In this document: positions 19,002 through 27,749 of the stretch, one piece after another
Position numbering within the stretch: the stretch's first letter is position 1
Layout of the letters: every line of letters begins with the position of its first letter
Assembly: GCF_027105055.1 (NCBI RefSeq)
Contig: NZ_CP114264.1
Span: 2,790,001-2,854,000, forward strand
Reading direction: 5' to 3'
Source of the DNA: Acinetobacter sp. TR3
Lineage (GTDB): Bacteria; Pseudomonadota; Gammaproteobacteria; Pseudomonadales; Moraxellaceae
DNA length: 64,000 bases
The notes under the pieces: generated by a model
Databases searched by the model: none
What the model was told of the DNA's origin: nothing
Seen by the model: only the letters and a program-made list of their open reading frames with translations
Position numbers and translations under genes: made by a program

Positions 19002-19442
19002 ATGCTGAACTTGGGAATGACTGAGATTTTTTGCTTTGCAGTAATTGCATTATTGGTTCTCGGTCCTGATAAATTACCTGAAGCTGCTCGATTTGTAGCA
19101 AAATGGTATGGGAAAATTAAAAAATTTATCAACAATATTCAAAACGAAATTGATCGAGAGCTCCGTCTTTCTGAGTTCCGCGAAGAAATGCAAAAAGAAA
19201 TTGAAAAAATCACTGAGCTTGAACGTCGACTACAAAAACAATTAGATGAATTGAAAACTCAAAATCATGAGGTAGAGACTGAGCAAGCAGTAACTAAATC
19301 TCAAAATTCGATTCGCTATGTGCCATATCACTCAAGTTCTATTATTCCTTTTTGTATTCAATACCAAAAATCGCCTGTGATTGGTATGGAAGCATACCCA
19401 TCGTTGAATCAGTTTGATAACGAATTAAAGATTGCCGTATGA
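19002..19442 (+). CDS. tatB: Sec-independent (Tat) translocase subunit TatB
   Basis: Works with TatC to recognise twin-arginine signal peptides. The 146-residue protein has the TatB-type start MTEIFCFAVIALLVLGPDKLPEAAR, with the conserved Glu in the membrane helix and the GP hinge. A long charged coiled-coil-like helix of about 40-95 follows, then a less conserved tail. Translation from 19002 gives MLNLGMTEIF; the second Met (MTEIF) is a possible alternative start. The stop overlaps tatC by four bases (ATGA). Confidence 0.92.
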   Translation: MLNLGMTEIFCFAVIALLVLGPDKLPEAARFVAKWYGKIKKFINNIQNEIDRELRLSEFREEMQKEIEKITELERRLQKQLDELKTQNHEVETEQAVTKSQNSIRYVPYHSSSIIPFCIQYQKSPVIGMEAYPSLNQFDNELKIAV

Positions 19443-20206
19443 GCCAATTACCATCAACTTCAGTCAGTACTGAAGAAACCCTACAACAAATGCCGGTCAT
19501 GCAGCATTTAATCGTACTTCGCCAATATCTTTTTAAGATTGTTGGCGTAACAATTTTTCTGTTTTTTTGTTTATTACCGTTTAGAAATCAAACCTATCAA
19601 TGGCTGTCTGAACCATTGAGACAACAATTACCCGCAACATCAACCATGATTGCGACGGATGTCACAGCTACCTTTATGGCACCGTTTAAACTCAATTTAT
19701 TCGTCGCATTTATGCTGGCAATGCCTTATATCATTTATCAAATTTGGTCATTTATAAAACCTGCACTCTATGAAAAAGAGCGCCATTTAGCGATTCCTCT
19801 ACTTCTCGGTAGTATCATGTTGTTCTATTTAGGTGTGGCCTTTGCCTATTTTATTACCCTACCCGCTATCTTGCATTTCTTTATTAGTGTTTCACCTGAA
19901 ACTGTTGCTCCAATGACAGATATCAACAGTTATTTAGGCTTTTGTTTAAAGCTATTTTTAGTATTCGGTTTTACCTTTGAGATTCCAATTATCACTTTGG
20001 TTTTAATTTTGATTGGTGTTGTGAATACCGAAACTTTAATCGCCAAGCGCCGTTTTATTGTTGTTGGATGCTTTTTCGTGGCTATGTTTGTAACACCACC
20101 TGATGCATTATCCATGATTATGTTGGCTGTTCCGATGTGGATGTTATTTGAAATCGGTTTACTTTTTGGAAAAATATTAGAAAAGCGTAAAGCAGTTTCA
20201 GAATAA
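19439..20206 (+). CDS. tatC: Sec-independent (Tat) translocase subunit TatC
   Basis: The signal-peptide receptor of the Tat translocase, with six predicted membrane helices. The 255-residue protein has the conserved MQHLIVLRQYLFK near the N-terminus, FMAPFKLNLFVAFMLAMPYIIYQIWSF-type second helix region (described by position, about residues 78-102) and the FAYFITLPAILHFF and FVTPPDALSM segments. The operon ends at a terminator just after it. A Tat substrate (PhoX) is encoded 180 bases downstream. Confidence 0.95.
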   Translation: MSQLPSTSVSTEETLQQMPVMQHLIVLRQYLFKIVGVTIFLFFCLLPFRNQTYQWLSEPLRQQLPATSTMIATDVTATFMAPFKLNLFVAFMLAMPYIIYQIWSFIKPALYEKERHLAIPLLLGSIMLFYLGVAFAYFITLPAILHFFISVSPETVAPMTDINSYLGFCLKLFLVFGFTFEIPIITLVLILIGVVNTETLIAKRRFIVVGCFFVAMFVTPPDALSMIMLAVPMWMLFEIGLLFGKILEKRKAVSE

Positions 20207-20221
20207 TAATATCCCTATTCA

Positions 20222-20248
20222 ATCCCTGAATAAGCTCAGGGATTTTTG
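20222..20248 (+). terminator. Terminator of tatABC
   Basis: ATCCCTGA / TCAGGGAT stem with a six-base loop, followed by five T. Confidence 0.85.
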
Positions 20249-20290
20249 TATTTTAAATTTATATTTTTTATATATTTATAAAAATTAAAT

Positions 20291-20334
20291 TGTCTTCAAA
20301 CTGCCTTAAAAGTGTCAAAAAATTGTCATCTATC
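20291..20334 (+). promoter_or_regulatory. PhoB-like box array upstream of phoX
   Basis: Half-sites at 20291 (TGTC), 20302 (TGCC), 20313 (TGTC) and 20324 (TGTC) are spaced exactly 11 bp. GTGTCAAAAAATTGTCAT (20312-20329) matches the 18-bp Pho box well, and a TAAAAT -10 candidate sits at 20340-20345, ten bases after it, the arrangement of classical PhoB promoters. The downstream gene is a PhoX-type phosphatase, which supports the call. Confidence 0.8.
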
Positions 20335-20388
20335 AAACATAAAATCAATCTAGATTTATTTACCATTTATTAAAGATACGGATTTATT

Positions 20389-22380
20389 ATGACAGCCAAT
20401 ACAAATCAGCCAAGTCGTCGTGATATTTTAAAGTGGTTCGCGGGTGTTCCGTTTTTACCACTCGGGGCAATGAGCACAGCAGCAGTTTTAGCAGGTTGCA
20501 ATGATAATAACGATACTAACGTTACGCCAACCGTACCTGCTGCAAAATTTAAAAATGCAAAATTTACACCGATGGCGGCACCTTCAACTGTACCAGAGAT
20601 GGCTACAACTTCAGTTAAATCTGCTTTGACGATTACGTGGGATGATAATACAACCACAGAGTACAAATTGGGTTATCAGGAGTTTTTCCGTACTGGCATG
20701 CAAGTTGATAATATCGATGGTGGAAAAATCATTGCAGGTAGTTATTATGATATTAATAATCAACCCATTAAAGATACTTCTGTAATCGGTCAAGAACGCC
20801 AATTCTTCTCTGACTCTCCAGATGGTTCATCACTGATTCATATTAAAGGCGCAAATGTAGCGGGTGTATCAAACCCAGTTTTCCATGTGGTGCAGTTTGA
20901 ATACACCACCAAAAACTTAGCTAAGCAAAACATGTATGGTAAATTACCGTCACCAATTGCAGTATTAACATTAGATCAAGATCAAAAAACTGGACACTTG
21001 GCATTGAAAAAATACTTCAATGTCGATATGTCGAAAGTTCATGGTCTATGGATCACCTGTGGTGCTAGCCTTTCTCCTTGGAATACTCACCTTTCAAGTG
21101 AAGAATATGAGCCTGATGCATTTGACCAAATCGGTTCAGATCTCGCAATGCTCAAAGCATATAGTAAAAATCTATATGGCAATGAAAATACTGCAAATGC
21201 CTATAACTATGGTCATTTGCCAGAAATTATTCTTGATGGTAAAGGTCGTGCTCAGGCTGTGAAGCATTATTGTCTAGGTCGTATCTCACATGAACTGATT
21301 CAAGTCATGCCTGACAACCGCACTGTAATCATGGGTGACGATTACACTAACGGTGGTTTCTTCATGTTTATTGCAGACAAAGAAAAAGACTTATCTGCTG
21401 GAACATTATATGTTGCGAAATACACATCAGAATTGAATGAGACCTCAACAGCAGCAATCAAATGGATCAAATTAGGTCATACTGATAGTAAGACCATCGA
21501 AGACCTCGTGAATGTTCGAGGAATCAAATCTGAAAACATTATGGAAAGTTTAACGGTAGCTCCTGCTGATTTAACAGGTTATACCAAGATTGTGTTAGAT
21601 GGAAAGTCGCTTTGGGTTAAACTCAAAGAAGCCAACAATGGCTTTAGCAAAGCTGAGATTGAGCTTGCTGCTGCATTCCTAGAAACACATCGATATGCTG
21701 CCCTAAAAGGCGGTAGTATGGCTTTCACAAAGATGGAAGGCACTACCGTAAATATTAAAGATAAAGTTGCTTACTCTGCACTTGCCAATATTCAAGAATC
21801 AATGATTGGTGGCAATGCAGCTTGGGTTGAATCACATAATGTTAAGTTTAAGAGCACGCTCAAAGCAGGTGGTGTCCTTGGACATGACCTCAAAGGTAGC
21901 CAAGTTGATAATCTTAACAATGTGATCAATAGTGAATGGACACCTTACCAAAGCCATATGGTTCTTATGGGTAAAGATATTACCGTGGATAGCTTAGGTA
22001 ACACGGCAGATCCAAATAATATTGCAAGCCCAGACAATTTAAAATTCTCTGAAACTTTACGCACATTATTCATCGGTGAAGACAGTGGTAACCATACCAA
22101 TAACTTCCTCTGGGCATATAATGTTGATACTAAGTCTTTAGATCGTATCCTCTCTACTCCAGCAGGTGCAGAATCAACAGGCTTACATGCAGTTGACTCT
22201 GTAAATGGTTGGACATACATCATGAGTAATTTCCAACATCCTGGAGATAGCTCAAAACTTTCCGCTGAATTAAAAGCAAAAGTTTTAGAAAACTATAATG
22301 GCGGTTATAGTGCATGTGTTGGTTATATCACAGCTGATGTTTTACCATCGGTTGAGAAAAAAACTGAAACTAAAAAATAA
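20389..22380 (+). CDS. phoX: PhoX-family alkaline phosphatase, Tat-exported lipoprotein
   Basis: Releases phosphate from organic phosphoesters outside the cytoplasm; characterised PhoX enzymes use calcium and iron. The 663-residue protein starts with a Tat signal (SRRDILKW, twin Arg at 10-11) followed by a hydrophobic segment and a lipobox (AVLAGC, Cys37), so it is probably Tat-translocated and then lipidated. The body fits the DUF839/PhoX beta-propeller (HGLWITCGASLSPWNTHLSSEEYEPD, described in part; GRISHELIQVMPDNRTVIMGDD; FIGEDSGNHTNNFLWAYN). PhoB-like sites lie upstream. tatABC precedes it, and lgt, needed to lipidate it, follows one gene later. Substrate specificity is inferred. Confidence 0.85.
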   Translation: MTANTNQPSRRDILKWFAGVPFLPLGAMSTAAVLAGCNDNNDTNVTPTVPAAKFKNAKFTPMAAPSTVPEMATTSVKSALTITWDDNTTTEYKLGYQEFFRTGMQVDNIDGGKIIAGSYYDINNQPIKDTSVIGQERQFFSDSPDGSSLIHIKGANVAGVSNPVFHVVQFEYTTKNLAKQNMYGKLPSPIAVLTLDQDQKTGHLALKKYFNVDMSKVHGLWITCGASLSPWNTHLSSEEYEPDAFDQIGSDLAMLKAYSKNLYGNENTANAYNYGHLPEIILDGKGRAQAVKHYCLGRISHELIQVMPDNRTVIMGDDYTNGGFFMFIADKEKDLSAGTLYVAKYTSELNETSTAAIKWIKLGHTDSKTIEDLVNVRGIKSENIMESLTVAPADLTGYTKIVLDGKSLWVKLKEANNGFSKAEIELAAAFLETHRYAALKGGSMAFTKMEGTTVNIKDKVAYSALANIQESMIGGNAAWVESHNVKFKSTLKAGGVLGHDLKGSQVDNLNNVINSEWTPYQSHMVLMGKDITVDSLGNTADPNNIASPDNLKFSETLRTLFIGEDSGNHTNNFLWAYNVDTKSLDRILSTPAGAESTGLHAVDSVNGWTYIMSNFQHPGDSSKLSAELKAKVLENYNGGYSACVGYITADVLPSVEKKTETKK

Positions 22381-22393
22381 GCAAAATACTCCA

Positions 22394-22429
22394 ATAAAAA
22401 TACCGACAGCCTTGTCGGTATTTTTATTT
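22394..22429. terminator. Terminator between phoX and the NRDE gene
   Basis: AATACCGACA / TGTCGGTATT stem with A and T runs on both sides. The two flanking genes converge, so it can serve both. Confidence 0.85.
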
Positions 22430-23206
22430 CAACAGATCAACTTGCATTTCGATAATACGCCCCTGCTGCTCACCTTGTTGAGACTTCTCTAACCATTGCC
22501 AGTGCTCAGATGTCATTCTCAGAAAATTAGAACATCGTGTTCCATAAATTGGGCTTTGAATAAAAGTTGAAGATAATAATTCTTCCATTTCCACACTAAT
22601 CCCTGTATCTGGCAACAAATCTAGAATAATTTTTCGTTCATCTTCCAAAATATCCCAGACTGAATATTGCAAATCAGATTCTGTAATCGTTGATTGTTGC
22701 AACATTGGTAAAAATTCTTGTGTAAAGCGTTTACGTAAATGTTTGGTTTTCTCCCAATCTTCTGACATTAAACCGTTGGAAACAACATAAACACCATTGG
22801 CTAAGACTTGTGGTGCTCCCCCCCGATTACTCATATAAACCGCTTGCTCTCGATCACCGACAAACAAATTAAAACCAGCATAGTCTTGTTGTTGCTGTTC
22901 TAATTGTTGTGCAAAACGAATGGGGGCTAAATCACTTTCTAAAAAAGACTGGATTAAATGCCCACGTGAAGTTGAGTATTGGTTTTTATCTCTTCCATTT
23001 CGAAAATTAGTCACGATTGCCCAACGCCCAGACTCAGTGACTCCCATCCATGCCCCACCTGACTGTAAATCTTGCCCAGCAATTATCGAACTGTCATCCC
23101 ATCGATGTAAAACAGCACTTGGTCGATGATAAAATTCATCACGATTTGAAATTAAACACAACGGCATATCATCAAGAACATGCCATGCAAAAGCGACAAT
23201 ACACAT
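22424..23206 (-). CDS. NRDE/Tango2-family protein
   Basis: The 260-residue protein belongs to the family named for its Asn-Arg-Asp-Glu motif, visible here as ISNRDEFY near residue 19 after MCIVAFAWHV. Further conserved parts are GGAWMGVTESGRWAIVTNFR, the FLVGD-like NLFVGDRE and the N-Gly segment VSNGLMSEDWEKTKHLR. Members occur from bacteria to animal mitochondria/Golgi; the biochemical role is poorly defined. I chose the start at 23206 because nearly all family members begin MCIV or similar; the in-frame 23254 start adds 16 residues of no known match. The gene converges on phoX. Confidence 0.85.
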   Translation of the reverse strand: MCIVAFAWHVLDDMPLCLISNRDEFYHRPSAVLHRWDDSSIIAGQDLQSGGAWMGVTESGRWAIVTNFRNGRDKNQYSTSRGHLIQSFLESDLAPIRFAQQLEQQQQDYAGFNLFVGDREQAVYMSNRGGAPQVLANGVYVVSNGLMSEDWEKTKHLRKRFTQEFLPMLQQSTITESDLQYSVWDILEDERKIILDLLPDTGISVEMEELLSSTFIQSPIYGTRCSNFLRMTSEHWQWLEKSQQGEQQGRIIEMQVDLLK

Positions 23207-23312
23207 TAATTCTGTTCTCACATCTTTACACATTGAATGTACAACATTTTTCACATCATTCCGCTACAATCTGCTCAAAACTTAATTTCAAATTCTAAAT
23301 TGAGGAACAGCA

Positions 23313-24125
23313 ATGCTGACCTATCCAAATATTGATCCAGTTGCGCTGAGCTTGGGACCAGTTAAAGTGCATTGGTACGGACTCATGTATCTCTTGGCAT
23401 TTTTATGCGCTTGGGGCTTAGCCTCTTATCGTGCTAAACAACGTGATGGTTGGACTGCCGATATGGTCTCCGATCTGGTGTTTTATGGCGCTCTAGGCGT
23501 AGTACTTGGTGGTCGTATTGGCTATGTTTTATTTTATGAGTTTGGCAAATTCTTAGAAAACCCACTTTGGTTATTCCAAGTATGGACAGGTGGGATGAGC
23601 TTCCACGGCGGTTTCTTGGGTGTCATGATCGCAATGTTATTCTGGTGTAAGAAATATCAGAAAACATGGTTTCAAACCTTGGACTTTATTGCGCCATGTG
23701 TACCGACAGGTTTAATGTTTGGTCGTATCGGTAACTTTATTGGTGGTGAATTGTATGGTCGTCAAGTTCAAGACCCTAGCTATCCATTTGGGATGGTTTT
23801 TCCAACCGATCCATTGGGCTTAGTTCGCCATCCATCGCAAATTTACCAAGCACTTTGTGAAGGTCTGATTCTATTTATCATACTTTGGTGGTTTAGCGCT
23901 AAACCACGTCCTCGTATGGCGGTTTCAGCATTATTCTTGATGGGCTACGGAGTTGCACGTTTCTTCATGGAGTTCTTCCGTCAGCCCGATGCAGATCAAG
24001 GTTTTATTCTATTCGGTTGGATGACTAAAGGTCAGATTCTCACTGTACCAATGTTACTGATTGGACTGTGGATGATGTGGTATGCCTATCAGAAAAAAAT
24101 CTACGATTGGCAAATTAAAAAATAA
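23313..24125 (+). CDS. lgt: Prolipoprotein diacylglyceryl transferase Lgt
   Basis: Transfers diacylglycerol from phosphatidylglycerol to the lipobox cysteine of prolipoproteins, the first step in lipoprotein maturation in the inner membrane. The 270-residue protein has seven predicted membrane segments, the HGGFLG motif (near residue 103) and the Lgt signature GRIGNFIGGELYGR (near 140), where the usual Asn-Gly is Gly-Gly. RHPSQIYQALCEG and RFFMEFFRQPD are also conserved. Its substrates in this window would include PhoX and the lipoproteins at 3363 and 42224. Confidence 0.95.
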   Translation: MLTYPNIDPVALSLGPVKVHWYGLMYLLAFLCAWGLASYRAKQRDGWTADMVSDLVFYGALGVVLGGRIGYVLFYEFGKFLENPLWLFQVWTGGMSFHGGFLGVMIAMLFWCKKYQKTWFQTLDFIAPCVPTGLMFGRIGNFIGGELYGRQVQDPSYPFGMVFPTDPLGLVRHPSQIYQALCEGLILFIILWWFSAKPRPRMAVSALFLMGYGVARFFMEFFRQPDADQGFILFGWMTKGQILTVPMLLIGLWMMWYAYQKKIYDWQIKK

Positions 24126-24129
24126 AACA

Positions 24130-24153
24130 ATGGGAGCAAATGCTCCCATTTTT
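24130..24153. terminator. Terminator between lgt and the wrbA-like gene
   Basis: TGGGAGCA / TGCTCCCA stem with a two-base loop, followed by five T. The flanking genes converge. Confidence 0.85.
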
Positions 24154-24157
24154 AGAT

Positions 24158-24757
24158 CTAAACTTTTCCTAACAACGCTTTTACGACATCACCTAAACGT
24201 TTACCTTGCGCTTCGCATAATACTTTTTCATCTACACTCAAATTTTGATCATGACGAGGGCCACTGACATGGCTTGTCCCATACGGCGTACCGCCTGTTT
24301 TAGTATTCGACAAAGCTGGAATTGAGTTGGGCAATCCCATGATGAACATACCATGATGGAACAATGGCGGTAACATGCTAAGCAAGGTACTTTCCTGCCC
24401 GCCATGCATCGAGCCAGAAGAAGTAAAAACACATGCTGGTTTATTATGCAAAGCACCATTCAACCATAAACTCGTCGTTTGATCCCAAAAATATTTCATC
24501 TCGCTCGCCATATTACCAAAGCGAGTAGGTGAACCAAGTGCTAAACCTGAGCAATACGTCAAATCATCTAAAGTACAATAAATATCCCCATCTGATGGAA
24601 TACTTGGCTCTGCTTGCGTCACGACAGTTGAGAGATTAGGAACAGTTCGAATACGAGCTGTCATGCCAGAAGATTCAATTCCATCGGCAATTAAATGTGC
24701 CATTTCTCGAGTTGAACCATATTTACTGTAATAAAGAACAAGAACGTAAGGTTGCAT
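24158..24757 (-). CDS. wrbA: WrbA-type NAD(P)H:quinone oxidoreductase (flavodoxin-like)
   Basis: The 199-residue FMN enzyme reduces quinones by two electrons, avoiding semiquinone radicals. It starts with a flavodoxin strand and FMN-phosphate loop (VLVLYYSKYGSTREMA) and has the WrbA signature LGSPTRFGNMASEMKYFWDQT near residue 78, then FTSSGSMHGGQEST and a late GTPYGTSHVSG. I chose the start at 24757 because the flavodoxin strand begins five residues later; the longer in-frame version runs back over the divergent gene's start. The gene is divergent from the yihY-like gene with about 110 bases between them. Confidence 0.88.
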   Translation of the reverse strand: MQPYVLVLYYSKYGSTREMAHLIADGIESSGMTARIRTVPNLSTVVTQAEPSIPSDGDIYCTLDDLTYCSGLALGSPTRFGNMASEMKYFWDQTTSLWLNGALHNKPACVFTSSGSMHGGQESTLLSMLPPLFHHGMFIMGLPNSIPALSNTKTGGTPYGTSHVSGPRHDQNLSVDEKVLCEAQGKRLGDVVKALLGKV

Positions 24758-24869
24758 CACTTTAATGAATTTTGTTAAAAAGAACACTATACGACATTTT
24801 TCATCTTTTGAGCTGTAGTCAATCCTGTGCTTACACAGGATTTTATTAAAAATAACTAGGATAGAACCC

Positions 24870-26120
24870 ATGATCTTAAATCGTTATCTAAGAAAACTGC
24901 CTTTTTTAGAAAAAACATGGTTTCAATTTATTGTATTTGTGTTACGACGGTTCGAAGCCGATCGCTGTAGAGAACAAGCAGGTGGTTTGACCTACACTAC
25001 GCTCTTTGCCGTTGTTCCGATGCTGACTGTTTTCTTAGTCATTATCTCTTCAATTAAAGCTTTAGAGCCTGCTCGACAACAACTACAGCAATTGATTTAC
25101 AGTAATTTTTTACCAAAAAGTACCATTGCCTTTGACAAAGCATTGAACGCATTTACAGATAAATCCAGTAATCTCACCATTATTGGTGTGCTATTTCTGT
25201 TTGTGACCACCGTGCTTATGCTTACTTCAATCGAAAATGTCTTTAATCGTATTTGGCGTGTCAAAGAAACGCGGGCAGGTCTTGTTGGCTTTATGCGTTA
25301 TTGGACGATTATTTCTCTAGGTCCAATTATTCTAGGCAGTGCTTTTGTCCTCTCGTCCACTGTCGCTTCAATGAATATTCTCAGTAATAACTTTGCGGGT
25401 TATCAATTAGATGGCTCTTTCCTTTTATGGCTTATTTCATTTCTACTTACAATTGTTGGCTTTTTCATTCTTTACTGGACCATCCCTAATCGTAGCATCC
25501 CTATTCTTTCCGCTGTTATTGCTGCATGTTTTAGCGCAACAGTATTTGAAATACTAAAACGCTTCTTTGGTTGGGTGATGAGTAATTTCACCAGTTATGA
25601 AATTGTGTATGGTGCTTTTGCTGCTGTTCCAATTTTCCTCCTTTGGATTTATTTGTCTTGGAACATTATATTATTGGGCGTGGAAGTGAGTTATGCATTG
25701 ACTGCTTTTCATTCAGATAAGGAGCAAAAGCGTCATCCTATCTTGATGCTATTGGACATATTAGAGTTGTTTTATAAAAAGCAACAAATTGGAGAAAGTG
25801 TCAGTGAACAAGAACTACTTGGGATTATTGGACGCGGTGAATTAGGACGCTTACCTGCATATATCCTACATTTAGAAAAACAGAACTTAGTCAAACGTAC
25901 AGACAATGATGAGTATGTATTGGCTAGAAATCTTGCGCAAGTCGATTTCTGGAGCTTTTTTACAGCTCTTCCTTACCCCTTACCATTACGTCATGATGTG
26001 GCCAATATCCATCAAGATGATGAATGGATAGAGCGTTTAGGGCCATCCCTCATCGAGAGTAATGATTATTTAGCTGCAAAACTTTCGATTCCCCTTTCAA
26101 CGATCTTTGAACAGAAGTAA
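24870..26120 (+). CDS. YihY/BrkB-family inner membrane protein
   Basis: The 416-residue protein has six predicted membrane helices over about 40-275 (the YihY/BrkB domain, once annotated as ribonuclease BN) and a soluble C-terminal extension of about 285-416. The family-specific start RRFEADRCREQAGGLTYTTLFAVVPML and the EIVYGAFAAVPIFLLWIYLSW region are clear; the first is cited by position (about 29-55). The C-terminal part contains a winged-helix-like stretch (EQELLGIIGRGELGRLPAYILHLEKQ, positions about 303-330). The function is not firmly established; a direct RNase role has been disputed for the family. Confidence 0.85.
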   Translation: MILNRYLRKLPFLEKTWFQFIVFVLRRFEADRCREQAGGLTYTTLFAVVPMLTVFLVIISSIKALEPARQQLQQLIYSNFLPKSTIAFDKALNAFTDKSSNLTIIGVLFLFVTTVLMLTSIENVFNRIWRVKETRAGLVGFMRYWTIISLGPIILGSAFVLSSTVASMNILSNNFAGYQLDGSFLLWLISFLLTIVGFFILYWTIPNRSIPILSAVIAACFSATVFEILKRFFGWVMSNFTSYEIVYGAFAAVPIFLLWIYLSWNIILLGVEVSYALTAFHSDKEQKRHPILMLLDILELFYKKQQIGESVSEQELLGIIGRGELGRLPAYILHLEKQNLVKRTDNDEYVLARNLAQVDFWSFFTALPYPLPLRHDVANIHQDDEWIERLGPSLIESNDYLAAKLSIPLSTIFEQK

Positions 26121-26124
26121 AAAG

Positions 26125-26151
26125 AAAGACCTCAACTGAGGTCTTTTCTTT
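26125..26151 (+). terminator. Terminator after the yihY-like gene
   Basis: AAGACCTC / GAGGTCTT stem with a four-base loop, followed by TTCTTTATT. Confidence 0.8.
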
Positions 26152-26216
26152 ATTTACTATCTCGCTCATACGAAATTAGGTAGAAGCTATTTATTAACAG
26201 CACTTGTTCTTAATCA

Positions 26217-26858
26217 TTATGCTTGAACAAACGTATCCCAATCATATTCTCCTGATTGGGTTATTAGTTTCATGGTTAATTGATCATCTGAGTGTAATGC
26301 ACCGACGCCAGCAGGCGTACCCGTCATAATGACATCACCCGCTTCCAAACTAAATGACTGATTAATTTCAACCAATAATACACCAATATCAAAAATCATG
26401 TCTTGGCTAAAACCATGTTGGCGTTCAACGCCATTAATCATTAAAACAAGCTCTAACTCTTGTAAATCGCCAATTTCATCTGCTTCAACCCAGTCTGCCA
26501 AGATACATGCACCGTCAAAAGCTTTTGCTCGCTCCCAAGGCTGTCCTTTCGCTTTTAAGTCATTCTGCAAATCACGTAAAGTTAAATCCAACCCTAAAGT
26601 CACAGCGCCAATCGCTTCTAAAGCTTTGCTTGGGTCGGTTTCCTGCGATAATGGATGTGCGATTTGCAAACAAATTTCACATTCAAAATGACATTCACCT
26701 AAAGCCTGATTCCAATAGATACCTTGAGCTAAGCTACTCAAACTACTCGGTGGCTTGATAAATAAAATTGGGCGATCAGGAATTGCATTACCTAGTTCTT
26801 TCGCATGTTCAGCATAATTTCTGCCTACACAAACAATTTTTGACGGACGTGTGCTCAT
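26217..26858 (-). CDS. Fumarylacetoacetate hydrolase (FAH) family protein
   Basis: The 213-residue cytosolic protein has the short FAH fold with the metal-binding acidic residues in ECHFECEICL (two Glu, near residue 55-60) and the Asp in LGLDLTLRDLQ. The conserved IVCVGRNYAEHAKELGN start and DVIMTGTPAGVG near the end support the call. Relatives hydrolyse acylpyruvates or decarboxylate oxaloacetate; the substrate here is unknown. The next gene on the same strand, YcxB-like, lies 33 bases upstream, so the two may be co-transcribed. Confidence 0.85.
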   Translation of the reverse strand: MSTRPSKIVCVGRNYAEHAKELGNAIPDRPILFIKPPSSLSSLAQGIYWNQALGECHFECEICLQIAHPLSQETDPSKALEAIGAVTLGLDLTLRDLQNDLKAKGQPWERAKAFDGACILADWVEADEIGDLQELELVLMINGVERQHGFSQDMIFDIGVLLVEINQSFSLEAGDVIMTGTPAGVGALHSDDQLTMKLITQSGEYDWDTFVQA

Positions 26859-26891
26859 AAAAGCTCCTTGTTCCTTAAATCGCGAATGAAG

Positions 26892-27389
26892 TTATTTTTT
26901 AAAACTGTTTTCAAATTTGGTTTGATCTGCTGGATCAGTGAATGCACGCTTCGGAACAATAATGACGGTATGGTTTTTCAACTCCAACATGTAAGTCAGT
27001 TTACCTATTGCAAAAGATTGTACCTCTGCATACTGCGCTGTTTGCTTTTTACCTGTGGCATAAAGTTCAAAATGATCTTGATAAAGGTCAATTCCCTGCT
27101 CACTTTTTCCAAATTGGTAGCGGACAAACTGACGTTTAAACAACATCGGTAACAACCAATAGCGCATCAATCCTTGCATAATCAGAAAAAAAGCACCCAA
27201 TGCAACGTAATAACGCCCTACATCTGAGAAACCTAAATAGATTCCCCAACCAATAATTGCAATACTAATAACAGGTGTTAGAAAACGACTAAAGGTCTTT
27301 TTACCAAAAGTGACAAGAGCAAAACCATCTTGTGATTCTTCTAAATTAAGATAATAGCGCACAGATACAGTTGGACGTTGTTCAGACAT
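26892..27389 (-). CDS. YcxB-like small membrane protein
   Basis: The 165-residue protein has two adjacent membrane helices (about 37-55 and 60-80: TPVISIAIIGWGIYLGF and YYVALGAFFLIMQGLM) and a C-terminal soluble part containing the YcxB-type pattern HFELYATGKKQTAQYAEVQS and IIVPKRAFTDPADQTKFE. Orientation suggests that the C-terminal domain faces the cytosol. The function of YcxB proteins is unknown. It lies 33 bases upstream of the FAH gene. Confidence 0.75.
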   Translation of the reverse strand: MSEQRPTVSVRYYLNLEESQDGFALVTFGKKTFSRFLTPVISIAIIGWGIYLGFSDVGRYYVALGAFFLIMQGLMRYWLLPMLFKRQFVRYQFGKSEQGIDLYQDHFELYATGKKQTAQYAEVQSFAIGKLTYMLELKNHTVIIVPKRAFTDPADQTKFENSFKK

Positions 27390-27749
27390 TTTTGATTTCT
27401 AAGATTTGAAAAAACTGATCTATTAGAACATAAATGACTTGAGCGTAAATCAGATTTATAGCGATTTTATACAAAATTCAAATACGGCGTAGCACTACTC
27501 TAAGTTGCTTTTTAACAAAGAGATGTAATTTCTAATTCAGTAATAATGAAATTACGCTTAACTGACCAACATTAACCGCTATAAGTATTTACTTGCAGAG
27601 ATAATCCTTTGTCTAAGATTTCGATGCTCAAGAAAGTTTTACACAATACGACTGTTTTTTAAACAAAAAAACTTTTATTAATAGCAAGGCTCTATCATTT
27701 ATGCATAGATGCCACTGACTATATCACTAAGAAAAATCAAAGGAATGTG
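27390..27749. other. Gene-free stretch before the START-like gene
   Basis: About 360 AT-rich bases with no credible ORF, RNA gene or strong hairpin. It must hold promoters for the divergent YcxB-like gene and the START-like gene; I could not place them reliably. AAAGGAA at 27740-27745 is the Shine-Dalgarno of the latter. Confidence 0.55.
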
